Positions 55,177 to 62,930 of a stretch of DNA of 64,000 bases are shown piece by piece; position 1 is the first letter of the stretch, and the number at the start of each line of letters is the position of its first letter. The notes below the pieces were generated by a model. It had not been told where the DNA came from and did not search any database. It was given only the letters and a program-made list of their open reading frames with translations. Position numbers and translations under genes: made by a program. The DNA is from Prolixibacteraceae bacterium (GTDB lineage: Bacteria > Bacteroidota > Bacteroidia > Bacteroidales > Prolixibacteraceae): the NCBI GenBank assembly GCA_019459485.1, contig JAIBEZ010000011.1, positions 87,588-151,587 on the forward strand. The letters are read 5' to 3'.

Positions 55177-55656
55177 TTAAAATCGACTTTTTTCCATTCC
55201 ATTTCCTCTGCCTTTGCCGGAGCCGTTTCCTTTTCCCTGGCCATTTCCTTTACCCATTCCTTGTTTTTGGCCCTGATGATTTTGAATGCCCCCGTTGGTT
55301 TGAAACTGGAGAAACTGTTTTTGCTGATCGGCGCTCAAAACTGATGTTACCGTGTTCCTGTGATTTTCAGCCTGCTTTTCCATTTGTTTTTTGATCTCTT
55401 CTTTTTGAGTCTTTTCCGTTGCCGAACGTCTTTTTTCCTGAAGATCATTTATTGCAGTTTGATTTTGAGTTTCCATTGCGGTAATCCGCTGTTTCTGATA
55501 CTCACTAAGTCCGGAAATTGAATTGATGCAGGTTTGCTGTGCCATCCCATTATTTTTGCCTTTCCCATCCGGATTGTTCCCCGAAATTGTAACTCCGGAA
55601 GTTAAAGTTAGGGCAATGAGTATCCCTGCAAACCGGTTTAAACGACTTGTTTTCAT
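55177..55656 (-). CDS. exported Spy/CpxP-like (LTxxQ-type) protein with Gly/Lys tail
   Basis: A 159-residue exported protein with signal peptide ~1-26. The centre is helical and rich in Lys, Glu and Gln (ITAMETQNQTAINDLQEKRR), with VLSADQQKQFLQFQ similar to the LTxxQ motif of Spy/CpxP chaperones. The C-terminus is low-complexity Gly-Lys-Gly-Asn. Likely a periplasmic stress or metal-binding protein. Confidence 0.75.
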   Translation of the reverse strand: MKTSRLNRFAGILIALTLTSGVTISGNNPDGKGKNNGMAQQTCINSISGLSEYQKQRITAMETQNQTAINDLQEKRRSATEKTQKEEIKKQMEKQAENHRNTVTSVLSADQQKQFLQFQTNGGIQNHQGQKQGMGKGNGQGKGNGSGKGRGNGMEKSRF

Positions 55657-55678
55657 AATAAAATCTATAAATGATTGG

Positions 55679-56212
55679 TTATTGGTTACGCCATCGGCCT
55701 CGCTGATTTCCCGGTCGGGGAAGATTAATCTGAATCTCTTTGTCTAACATCGACTGAAATATTTCATGCAGTTTTGCTTGTTGTTCTTCAGTGCATATCT
55801 TTTTCATATTCAGGTAAAAAGTACTTGTTACCTGTTTGAGTTCGCGGTGATTTTCACCAATTTCGAGAGCTATTTGTGCAAGTTGTGTACTGTCCGGATT
55901 TTGGGATCCCAGTTCCTTGATCATATCTATGCGCAATTTGCTCAAATTCATTTCAATGCCTCTGGCGGTGCGGTTGAAAGTCCGGTTTATTTCCCTGAAC
56001 TGATCAATTTGGGCAGTATCAAGATTCAATTCGTCCCTGAAAAATCGGGTGCGTTGTTCTCCCGGGATGTTCGTTTGTTCGTCCTGTTTAACTTGTGCAG
56101 ATTTCAATTCGGTAATCCGGTGATAATAGAACGAACCGATGGTTGAAAGATTGGTAGCAACCAGGATGACAATGATCCAGATTAGTATTCGGCATTTGTT
56201 ATTTGGCATCAT
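55679..56212 (-). CDS. periplasmic heavy-metal-sensor-like protein (CnrX/Spy family)
   Basis: A 177-residue protein anchored by one N-terminal helix (ILIWIIVILVATNLSTIG). The periplasmic helical domain has RFFRDELNLDTAQIDQFREI and the LTxxQ-like ICTEEQQAKLHEIFQSM. Similar CnrX-type proteins sense metal or envelope stress and relay to an ECF anti-sigma pair. Its start overlaps the stop of the anti-sigma gene by 4 bases. Confidence 0.85.
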   Translation of the reverse strand: MMPNNKCRILIWIIVILVATNLSTIGSFYYHRITELKSAQVKQDEQTNIPGEQRTRFFRDELNLDTAQIDQFREINRTFNRTARGIEMNLSKLRIDMIKELGSQNPDSTQLAQIALEIGENHRELKQVTSTFYLNMKKICTEEQQAKLHEIFQSMLDKEIQINLPRPGNQRGRWRNQ

Positions 56213-56634
56213 AACTCGTTGAGTAAAAATGATTCAATAGGTTCATTTTCAAAGTCGTTCATTAATTGAATGGTGCTGGTCGGTTCCGGATTAATCATTC
56301 CTGAAGAAGCATTGCTGCCTAAACGAAGTCCACCATAAATTCCGGCAATCAGCATCACTGAAAAGAAAGCCGGTTGTGCGAATCGTACCCACAAACCTTG
56401 CTGTTTGAATTGTGGTCGTTCATCTAATCTGGCGCTTAATCGCGTATAAAAGAAAGGTGAAGCTTCAGGATTCTTTTCTTTTTCAATAATCTGCATCTCG
56501 TCTTTTAAGAAAACTAAAAAGCTGCGGCAGTCGGCACATTCTTCCAAATGTTTTTCAACGGCAGTCCTCTTTTCTTCCGACAATTCGTTGTCCAGGTAAA
56601 AAATCAGGTCTTTATGGATGCACTTGTGTTTCAT
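56209..56634 (-). CDS. zinc-finger anti-sigma factor (zf-HC2)
   Basis: Anti-sigma factor of 141 residues with the zinc site CIHKDLIFYLDNELSEEKR, HLEECADCRSF (His, Cys, Cys) in the first 40 residues. One membrane helix (PAFFSVMLIAGIYGGLRL) and a short C-terminal tail follow. I use the ATG at 56634; a GTG at 56688 overlapping the sigma gene would add 18 residues. Confidence 0.85.
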   Translation of the reverse strand: MKHKCIHKDLIFYLDNELSEEKRTAVEKHLEECADCRSFLVFLKDEMQIIEKEKNPEASPFFYTRLSARLDERPQFKQQGLWVRFAQPAFFSVMLIAGIYGGLRLGSNASSGMINPEPTSTIQLMNDFENEPIESFLLNEL

Positions 56635-56680
56635 TTTGTTGCTTTTAATGTAAGACACCATTCGTTTTAAAAACTTGCAT

Positions 56681-57262
56681 TCAGACACACTTTTTTTTGT
56701 AACAATCTAAAAGTTGTTCCTGAAGGTTCTTTTTCGCCCGGTGAATCAGCGACTCAACCGATGCCAAAGAGATTTCCATGACTTCAGCGATCTGCTGATA
56801 AGGCAATTCTTCGTATTTGTTCAGAGTAAAAGCGATGCGCTGTTTTTCCGGTAGCTGATCGATGGCACGATGCAGCAGATCCGATCGCTGCTGGTCGGTA
56901 ATATTCTGGTCGGGCTGATCGCTGCGGTTCTCCGATATTTCGCTGTTCCGGTTTTTCCCTCCGGTAAAAGTTTCTTCCAGCGATTGGAAAAAACCTTTCC
57001 GCTTTTTATTGCGGACGAAATTCAGTGACCGGTTGGTGGCAATTCGGTACAGCCATGTTGAAATTTTAGAATCTCCCCTGAAACTTCCGGCAGTCCGGAA
57101 TATCTCCAGAAATACATCCTGCGCCAGATCTTCCGCGTCAGCCGTACTGTGAACAATTCCGAAGCAGGTATTCACGACCATCCGCTGATAGGTTTCTACC
57201 AGTACCCGAAAGACCTTGTTGTCGCCTTGCTGAATACCTTTTATTAGTTCGGATTCGTCCAT
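56681..57262 (-). CDS. ECF RNA polymerase sigma factor
   Basis: A 193-residue sigma-70 ECF factor with region 2 (HSTADAEDLAQDVFLEIF and STWLYRIATNRSLNFVR) and region 4 (LPEKQRIAFTLNKYEELPYQ, ISLASVESLIHRAKKNL). It heads the operon with its anti-sigma factor and envelope-stress proteins and probably autoregulates it. Different from the ECF at the left end of the window. Confidence 0.92.
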   Translation of the reverse strand: MDESELIKGIQQGDNKVFRVLVETYQRMVVNTCFGIVHSTADAEDLAQDVFLEIFRTAGSFRGDSKISTWLYRIATNRSLNFVRNKKRKGFFQSLEETFTGGKNRNSEISENRSDQPDQNITDQQRSDLLHRAIDQLPEKQRIAFTLNKYEELPYQQIAEVMEISLASVESLIHRAKKNLQEQLLDCYKKKCV

Positions 57263-57465
57263 TGAGTTTTGTCAAACGTGAATTTAGTTTATTTGACACC
57301 TGAATGTCATAAAACTTGCACAATTGTTCAGAAAAAAACAATGTTCTGTTTTATTGGCGAAAGAACTTCAATAATTGTAAATTGCCCTCCCAATTTGAAC
57401 ATGTACAATCTTTGATCAAATTGTATTTGAACAATTCTCTTTGTCAACTTTAAATAATGTAAACC
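57263..57465. promoter_or_regulatory. divergent intergenic region with TTTGAACA repeats and a TTTGATCAAA palindrome
   Basis: Two direct TTTGAACA copies (57394 and 57426, 32 bases apart) and the palindrome TTTGATCAAA at 57411-57420, 46 bases before the YeeE gene. The palindrome is FNR/CRP-like in outline; this would suit oxygen control of cytochrome bd. Evidence is weak. Confidence 0.3.
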
Positions 57466-58467
57466 ATGACATTCTTAATTCTCCTTTTCGGCTTCCTTTT
57501 CGGTGCCCTTCTTCAAAGTGCCAAATTGAATAAATACAACACCATCAGCGGGATGGCACGTCTCGAAGATTACACGGTAGCCAAAGCCATTGCGGTGGCT
57601 GTTGGAGTTGGCGCAATTTTACTGAGTATCGAAATTGGACTTGGTTTTGCTTCCTGGCACGTTAAACCTTTGCTATTGGCCGGTATTGGAATTGGCGGTC
57701 TTATCTTTGGCGCCGGAATGGCCATTCTGGGTTATTGCCCGGGAACTTTGCCAGTTTCCTTGGGCGAAGGTTCAATGGATGCGCTGGTCGGAATTATTGG
57801 CGGTATTGCTGGTGGTATTTTTTATACTTTGATTCAACCTTCAGTTCAGGGAATGTTGGGTCCCGATCTGGGAAAAATATCGCTTCAAAGCGCTACTGGC
57901 GGAGGGGTGCTTTATTATATTCTGGTTACAGTTTTTGGTTTGGCTTTGGTTGCCATTGCCTTTTTGCTGAATAAACTTGAAAGGAAGAAAAGCTACAACT
58001 GGTTGTATGCCGGAATTGGACTGGCAGTTCTGAATTGTATTGTCTTTTTATCGTCAGGAACCAATCGTGTGATAGGCGCTTCCACATCGTATCCGTATTT
58101 AGGCGATTTCCTGACCGGATTAACAGACAATGAATATTTTGCGTCAACTGTGAAATCGGGAACCTGGGAATTGATTTTCCTTGGCGGAGCAATGTTGTCG
58201 GGATTGGTAATTTCTTTGATCCGGAAAGATTTCAAAATACAACTGATTCACAGCGGATGGGCAAAAACTGAAGGAAAATCGCCTGTAAAGAGAATCATCT
58301 GGGCCTTTGTGGGTGGGTTTATCATGCTGATCGGTGCCCGGATGGCTGGTGGTTGTACCAGCGGACATGTGATTTCAGGAGGAATGCAGGTTGCAGTTAG
58401 CAGCCTTGTATTTGGAGCATTCGTTTTTGCAGGCTTATTGGTTACAGGAAAGTATTTTTACCGTTGA
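57466..58467 (+). CDS. YeeE/YedE family sulfur-compound transporter
   Basis: A 333-residue protein of the YeeE/YedE (DUF395) family with about nine membrane helices. Family motifs are GYCPGTLP near residue 90 and GARMAGGCTSGHVISGG near 286, whose Cys residues act in thiosulfate uptake by TsuA homologues. It opens the operon ending in a methyltransferase gene. Linked to a terminal oxidase, it may supply reduced sulfur or handle sulfide (inference). Confidence 0.88.
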   Translation: MTFLILLFGFLFGALLQSAKLNKYNTISGMARLEDYTVAKAIAVAVGVGAILLSIEIGLGFASWHVKPLLLAGIGIGGLIFGAGMAILGYCPGTLPVSLGEGSMDALVGIIGGIAGGIFYTLIQPSVQGMLGPDLGKISLQSATGGGVLYYILVTVFGLALVAIAFLLNKLERKKSYNWLYAGIGLAVLNCIVFLSSGTNRVIGASTSYPYLGDFLTGLTDNEYFASTVKSGTWELIFLGGAMLSGLVISLIRKDFKIQLIHSGWAKTEGKSPVKRIIWAFVGGFIMLIGARMAGGCTSGHVISGGMQVAVSSLVFGAFVFAGLLVTGKYFYR

Positions 58468-58498
58468 AATATAATAACATCACCTAACACATAAAAAT

Positions 58499-59860
58499 AT
58501 GGACGTAGAAATTTTATCACGACTGCAATTTGCATTTACGATTGCATTTCATTACATCTATCCGCCCCTGAGTATAGGTTTGGGGGTCGCATTGGTCGTG
58601 TTTGAAGGCATGTACCTTCGCACCAAAGACAAACATTGGGAGCAATTAACCAGATTCTGGATCAGGATTTTTGCCCTGATATTTGGGATCGGGGTTGCAA
58701 CCGGAATCGTTATGGAATTTGAGTTCGGCACAAATTGGGCAGCTTATTCGAGATATGTTGGTGATATATTTGGAAGTGCTTTGGCTGCTGAGGGTGTTTT
58801 TGCGTTTGCACTTGAATCCACTTTTCTGGGGGTTTTGCTTTTTGGCTGGAACAAAGTAAGTCCCAGGGTCCATTTTTTTTCGACCGTAATGGTAACGCTT
58901 GGCTCTATGTTTTCGGCCATCTGGATTGTTGTTGCCAACTCGTGGCAGCAAACTCCGGCAGGTTTTAAAGTGGTTGGCGAAGGAATGACTGCCCGTGCTG
59001 AAATTACCGATTTCTGGGCCATGGTTTTTAATCCCTCGTCAGTCGACCGGATTATGCATGTTTGGATCGGAGCTTTCCTGGCAGGTACGTTTTTAGTTCT
59101 GAGTGTTCATGCTTACTATATTTTGAAGGACCGGTTTGTTGAGCAATCAAAAAAGGCATTCGGTGTAATTTTGGTGATTGCGACAATTTCAGCACTTGCA
59201 CAATTGGTATCGGGCCACGGTTCGGCAAATGGTGTTGCAGTTAATCAACCTGCCAAACTCGCTTCTTTCGAAGGTCATTACGATAGTTTGGCAGTAGCCG
59301 ATATGTACTTGTTTGGCTGGGTCGATGATGCGACCCAAAAAGTTACCGGGGTGAAAGTCCCCAAAGGTCTTACTTTTTTAATTCATCAGGATTTTACAAC
59401 CCCAGTTATTGGCCTGAACGCTTTTGATAAAAACGATCGTCCCGGCCTGGTAAATTTTGTTTTTCAGACATATCACCTGATGATTGCAATCGGTATGTTT
59501 TTGATCGGACTTACCTTGTTGTCGCTCTTTTTATGGTGGCGAGGAAAACTCTTTAACCAGCGATGGCTGATGATACTATTCAGTTTTTCGGTTTTACTTC
59601 CGCAGATTGGAAATCAGGTTGGCTGGTATTCAGCCGAAGTAGGCCGGCAGCCATGGGTTGTATATGGCCTGCTGCGAACATCTGATGCCTTGTCTGAAAA
59701 TGTAAGGGCAGAGCAGGTATTGTTCTCTCTGATTCTGTTCACGTTGCTTTATGCGATTTTATTCGCGCTGTTTATCTATCTGCTGAATAAAAAAATTCAG
59801 CATGGCCTGGATTTTTCCGGTACAGAAACATCAAAACATGAAAAAAATATAAAATTATAG
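58499..59860 (+). CDS. cydA: cytochrome bd ubiquinol oxidase subunit I
   Basis: Quinol-oxidising subunit of cytochrome bd, 453 residues. The haem-ligand His lies in FTIAFHYIYPPLSIG near 13-27. GRQPWVVYGLLRTSDALSEN and the short Q-loop mark the CydA family without the long insertion. It reduces O2 to water at high affinity and resists sulfide and NO. Followed by cydB after 2 bases. Confidence 0.95.
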   Translation: MDVEILSRLQFAFTIAFHYIYPPLSIGLGVALVVFEGMYLRTKDKHWEQLTRFWIRIFALIFGIGVATGIVMEFEFGTNWAAYSRYVGDIFGSALAAEGVFAFALESTFLGVLLFGWNKVSPRVHFFSTVMVTLGSMFSAIWIVVANSWQQTPAGFKVVGEGMTARAEITDFWAMVFNPSSVDRIMHVWIGAFLAGTFLVLSVHAYYILKDRFVEQSKKAFGVILVIATISALAQLVSGHGSANGVAVNQPAKLASFEGHYDSLAVADMYLFGWVDDATQKVTGVKVPKGLTFLIHQDFTTPVIGLNAFDKNDRPGLVNFVFQTYHLMIAIGMFLIGLTLLSLFLWWRGKLFNQRWLMILFSFSVLLPQIGNQVGWYSAEVGRQPWVVYGLLRTSDALSENVRAEQVLFSLILFTLLYAILFALFIYLLNKKIQHGLDFSGTETSKHEKNIKL

Positions 59861-59862
59861 GC

Positions 59863-60897
59863 ATGGAAACATTTTTAACTATAGAATTGGGAACATGGAT
59901 GTTTCTCGTGATCGGAGCTGTTTTTAGCGGATATGCGATACTCGACGGGTTCGATCTGGGTGCCGGTACTATCCACCTGTTCCTGAAAAAAGAAGAAAGC
60001 CGGCGAATAGCCCTTAATGCAATTGGTCCCGTTTGGGATGGCAACGAGGTCTGGTTGGTGATTGGTGGTGGAACCCTTTTTGCCGGGTTTCCAAAAGTTT
60101 ACGCCACCTTACTTTCATCTTTTTATATTCCGTTTATTCTATTTCTCGTTTTGCTCATTTTACGTGCTATCGCCATTGAATTTCGAAGTAAGGAGCCCAT
60201 GCTTTGGTGGCGAAAACTTTGGGACATTGTTTATTCTTTTTCGAGTACGATGATCGGTTTCACACTTGGGGTGGTGCTCGGAAATGTGGTACTCGGAATT
60301 GCAATTGACGAGAATATGATTTATAAAGGTGGGCTTCTGGATATTTTTAATCCGTATGCGCTTCTTACCGGTCTCACGGTAGTAGCTCTCTTTGCATTGC
60401 ATGGCTCGGTTTACCTGGTAATGAAAACCAAAGACAGGTTATCCGACCGGCTGGTTAATATTTCAAAAACTGCCGGTATGTTTTTTACAATCTGTTATGT
60501 GTTGCTTTCAATTGCGACACTCGTTTATGTGCCCCATGCTGCTGAAGATTTTAAGGAAACGCCCATTTTATTTGGTATTCCTGTTGTAACATTGTTGTTA
60601 CTTTTAAACGAACGATGGTTAATCGAAAAGAAAAAATATTGGCTTGCTTTTTTAAGTTCGGCAACTTTAACTGCATTGTTGTTGGTTACCATTGCGATAG
60701 GCCTGTTCCCAAATATTTTGATTTCGAATATTGATAGCGCATACTCACTGACAATAGACAACAGCGCCGCTTCTCAAAAATCATTGGGCATAATTCTGAC
60801 TTTTGTATTGATCGGAGCACCGCTTGTATTGCTTTATACGCTTTTTCTATTCAGAACATTCAAGGGAAAGGTGGAACTGGATGATATGAGTTACTGA
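59863..60897 (+). CDS. cydB: cytochrome bd ubiquinol oxidase subunit II
   Basis: Structural subunit of cytochrome bd, 344 residues, with about eight helices. The N-terminus has GYAILDGFDLGAGTIHLF, and GPVWDGNEVWLVIGGGTLFAGFP is split across helices as in the family. Tight spacing with cydA shows an operon. Confidence 0.95.
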   Translation: METFLTIELGTWMFLVIGAVFSGYAILDGFDLGAGTIHLFLKKEESRRIALNAIGPVWDGNEVWLVIGGGTLFAGFPKVYATLLSSFYIPFILFLVLLILRAIAIEFRSKEPMLWWRKLWDIVYSFSSTMIGFTLGVVLGNVVLGIAIDENMIYKGGLLDIFNPYALLTGLTVVALFALHGSVYLVMKTKDRLSDRLVNISKTAGMFFTICYVLLSIATLVYVPHAAEDFKETPILFGIPVVTLLLLLNERWLIEKKKYWLAFLSSATLTALLLVTIAIGLFPNILISNIDSAYSLTIDNSAASQKSLGIILTFVLIGAPLVLLYTLFLFRTFKGKVELDDMSY

Positions 60898-60911
60898 TAC
60901 AATTTTTTTTC

Positions 60912-62273
60912 TTGAACATTCTACTTTATACACCGCCGGTTCCGAAACAATCTATTCGCATGGATTATCTGATTTCGTGCGAACCGCTTGAGCTGGAGTA
61001 TCTTTATACCGTTCTTGAAGAAAATCATTCTGTCTTTTTTCTGGAAAAGGGTGGAGAGCAGTCACTTTTTAAAATGATCGCTGCAAATCAAATCGCAATG
61101 CTATGCATCAGTTGTTATATTACCCATACACCCTATGTACTTTTATTGGTTCAGAAACTGAAAAGAAAATTTCCGGAGCTTTATATTGCAGTTGGAGGTG
61201 TTTCTGCTGAAGTAGTTCCTGAACATTTCTTTTCGCCTTTCATCGATGTAGTTGTTTTTGGGAATCAATTGTCGGTAATACGGACCATTGCCGATTCCAT
61301 TTCAGGAAAACGGATGCCGGATTTGGTCGAGGGCGCCGCTTTTCGAAGCAATGGCTTTAAAATGCAGCCGGTAGTATCAGATAATCGGAATGTTTCAGCA
61401 CCGAAAAGAATACTGTTTGACAAGTATCCGGAACGTTATCATTACCTGTATTTTAAAGCCTGTGCATCGTTGAAAACAGCATCTGGCTGTCCGGGCAAAT
61501 GTTCGTTCTGTTACTGCCGGAAAATGAATGGCGGCTTCTATTCTGCGCGGCCAATCGCGGAAGTGGTGGATGAAATTGAAGGGATGTCAGCAGAAAATAT
61601 TTTTATCGTGGATGATACATTTCTGACCGGAGCAAAACGGCTTGAAACATTCTGTGACGAGCTCGAAAAACGTAAAATCCGGAAAAAGTTTATTGCCTAC
61701 GGAACGGCTCATTTTATTTCCGGCCATCCTGAATTGATTGCCCGCCTGAAAAATAACGGACTGTCCGCCTTAATTGTCGGTTTCGAGTACATTACCAATT
61801 CAGGGTTGCAGGCAGTTAACAAGGGAGCGACAATCGGAGACAACGATGATACAATAGCAATCTGCCGGCAACTCAACATTGAATTATTCGCACTTTTTAT
61901 TTGCGACACTGACTGGCATCACCGGGATTTTTGGCAATTGGCCAGCTATCTTCGGAAAAATAAAATCAGGTTTGCCACTTTTTCAACACCAACAATATTT
62001 CCAAAAACCGATGATGCCATTCAGCAAAATACTGTTTTTGATATCAAGCTTTTGTGGAGGTATGATTTGCTTCGCTTGCATTGCACGCCAAAATATATTT
62101 CAGCTTTTTCATATTATCTCTGGCTCTTTTTTCTTTATCTGGTTCCGGCAATGAGCTTTTCATCTTTGCGGCATTTACTATCGCGATATGGCTTTTGGAG
62201 GGGGATGGGAACCATTGTTCAAAGTTCCTGGTTCGGGGCGGTGTATTTCATTAAACTTATTATCTGGAAATAA
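60912..62273 (+). CDS. cobalamin-binding-type radical SAM enzyme
   Basis: A 453-residue protein. An N-terminal B12-binding-like domain (~1-130) precedes a radical SAM domain with the cluster motif CPGKCSFC (Cys193, Cys197, Cys200). The C-terminus has two hydrophobic segments (YYLWLFFLYLVPAMSF). No ATG lies nearby, so TTG at 60912 is used. Class B radical SAM enzymes often methylate or cyclise unreactive carbons. It is between cydB and a methyltransferase gene with 14- and 2-base gaps. Confidence 0.88.
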   Translation: MNILLYTPPVPKQSIRMDYLISCEPLELEYLYTVLEENHSVFFLEKGGEQSLFKMIAANQIAMLCISCYITHTPYVLLLVQKLKRKFPELYIAVGGVSAEVVPEHFFSPFIDVVVFGNQLSVIRTIADSISGKRMPDLVEGAAFRSNGFKMQPVVSDNRNVSAPKRILFDKYPERYHYLYFKACASLKTASGCPGKCSFCYCRKMNGGFYSARPIAEVVDEIEGMSAENIFIVDDTFLTGAKRLETFCDELEKRKIRKKFIAYGTAHFISGHPELIARLKNNGLSALIVGFEYITNSGLQAVNKGATIGDNDDTIAICRQLNIELFALFICDTDWHHRDFWQLASYLRKNKIRFATFSTPTIFPKTDDAIQQNTVFDIKLLWRYDLLRLHCTPKYISAFSYYLWLFFLYLVPAMSFSSLRHLLSRYGFWRGMGTIVQSSWFGAVYFIKLIIWK

Positions 62274-62275
62274 AT

Positions 62276-62926
62276 ATGTTTGGACCAAAAATATGGGATT
62301 ATTATGCCGATCGCTACGATAGGCTTTGGGTACAGCGATTTGTGCTAAATCCTTCGCGTCGGTTGATTCTTAAAACAATGGGGGAGTTGCCAGTTTCCCG
62401 GCGGATTCTTGATGTTGGGTGCGGCATTGGTGAGCTTTGCCATTCGATGAGTGTACAAAATCCGCTGGCATTAATTGTTGGCATAGATCCTTCGGTGAAA
62501 ATGATCCAACGTGCGGAAGAAAAATTTTCAGGCAATAACATCAGGTATATCTGTGGCCATCCCGATAGTTTGCCTGAAAATCAGAAGTTTGACCTGATTG
62601 TTTCAACAAACGCATTCCCTTATATGCCCGATAAACCAAAGGCTTTACTTGGTATGAAAATGCTTTTGAAACCCAATGGCCGCCTTTTACTTTTGTTTGC
62701 AAACCGGAATACATTTTACGATGCCCTGTGGCTGATGTTTGTGAAACTTACTACCTCCAAAGCTGACTATCTTTCGGTTTCATCACTGCACAATCTGCTG
62801 AAAGAAAGCGGTTTTGAAATCGGAAAAACAGAGCCGATCGAGAGCTTGTTTTTTGTGCCTTCTGTATTTATGGTCGAAGGTATTCTTCCGGATTCACAGC
62901 TTGAAAATGAGGTGATCAGTGCATAA
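62276..62926 (+). CDS. class I SAM-dependent methyltransferase
   Basis: A 216-residue Rossmann methyltransferase. Motif I ILDVGCGIGELCHSM (~43-57), post-I acidic loop IVGIDPSVKMI, and motif IV region LIVSTNAFPYMP (~106-117). The N-terminus WDYYADRYDRLW is typical of UbiE/BioC-like lipid or quinone methyltransferases. Two bases after the radical SAM gene; probably acts on the same substrate or its precursor. Confidence 0.87.
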   Translation: MFGPKIWDYYADRYDRLWVQRFVLNPSRRLILKTMGELPVSRRILDVGCGIGELCHSMSVQNPLALIVGIDPSVKMIQRAEEKFSGNNIRYICGHPDSLPENQKFDLIVSTNAFPYMPDKPKALLGMKMLLKPNGRLLLLFANRNTFYDALWLMFVKLTTSKADYLSVSSLHNLLKESGFEIGKTEPIESLFFVPSVFMVEGILPDSQLENEVISA

Positions 62927-62930
62927 TATA

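Noticed and set aside
54822..55394. 190-residue plus-strand open frame opposite the small secreted protein genes
   Set aside because: It is a Phe/Pro/Leu-rich antisense shadow of Gly/Lys/Asn-rich coding sequence; the minus-strand frames have signal peptides and calcium-loop motifs.
57411..57420. FNR-type binding site upstream of the YeeE/cyd operon
   Set aside because: Only a 10-base palindrome; it lacks the spacing of a canonical FNR box, so it is not called as an operator.
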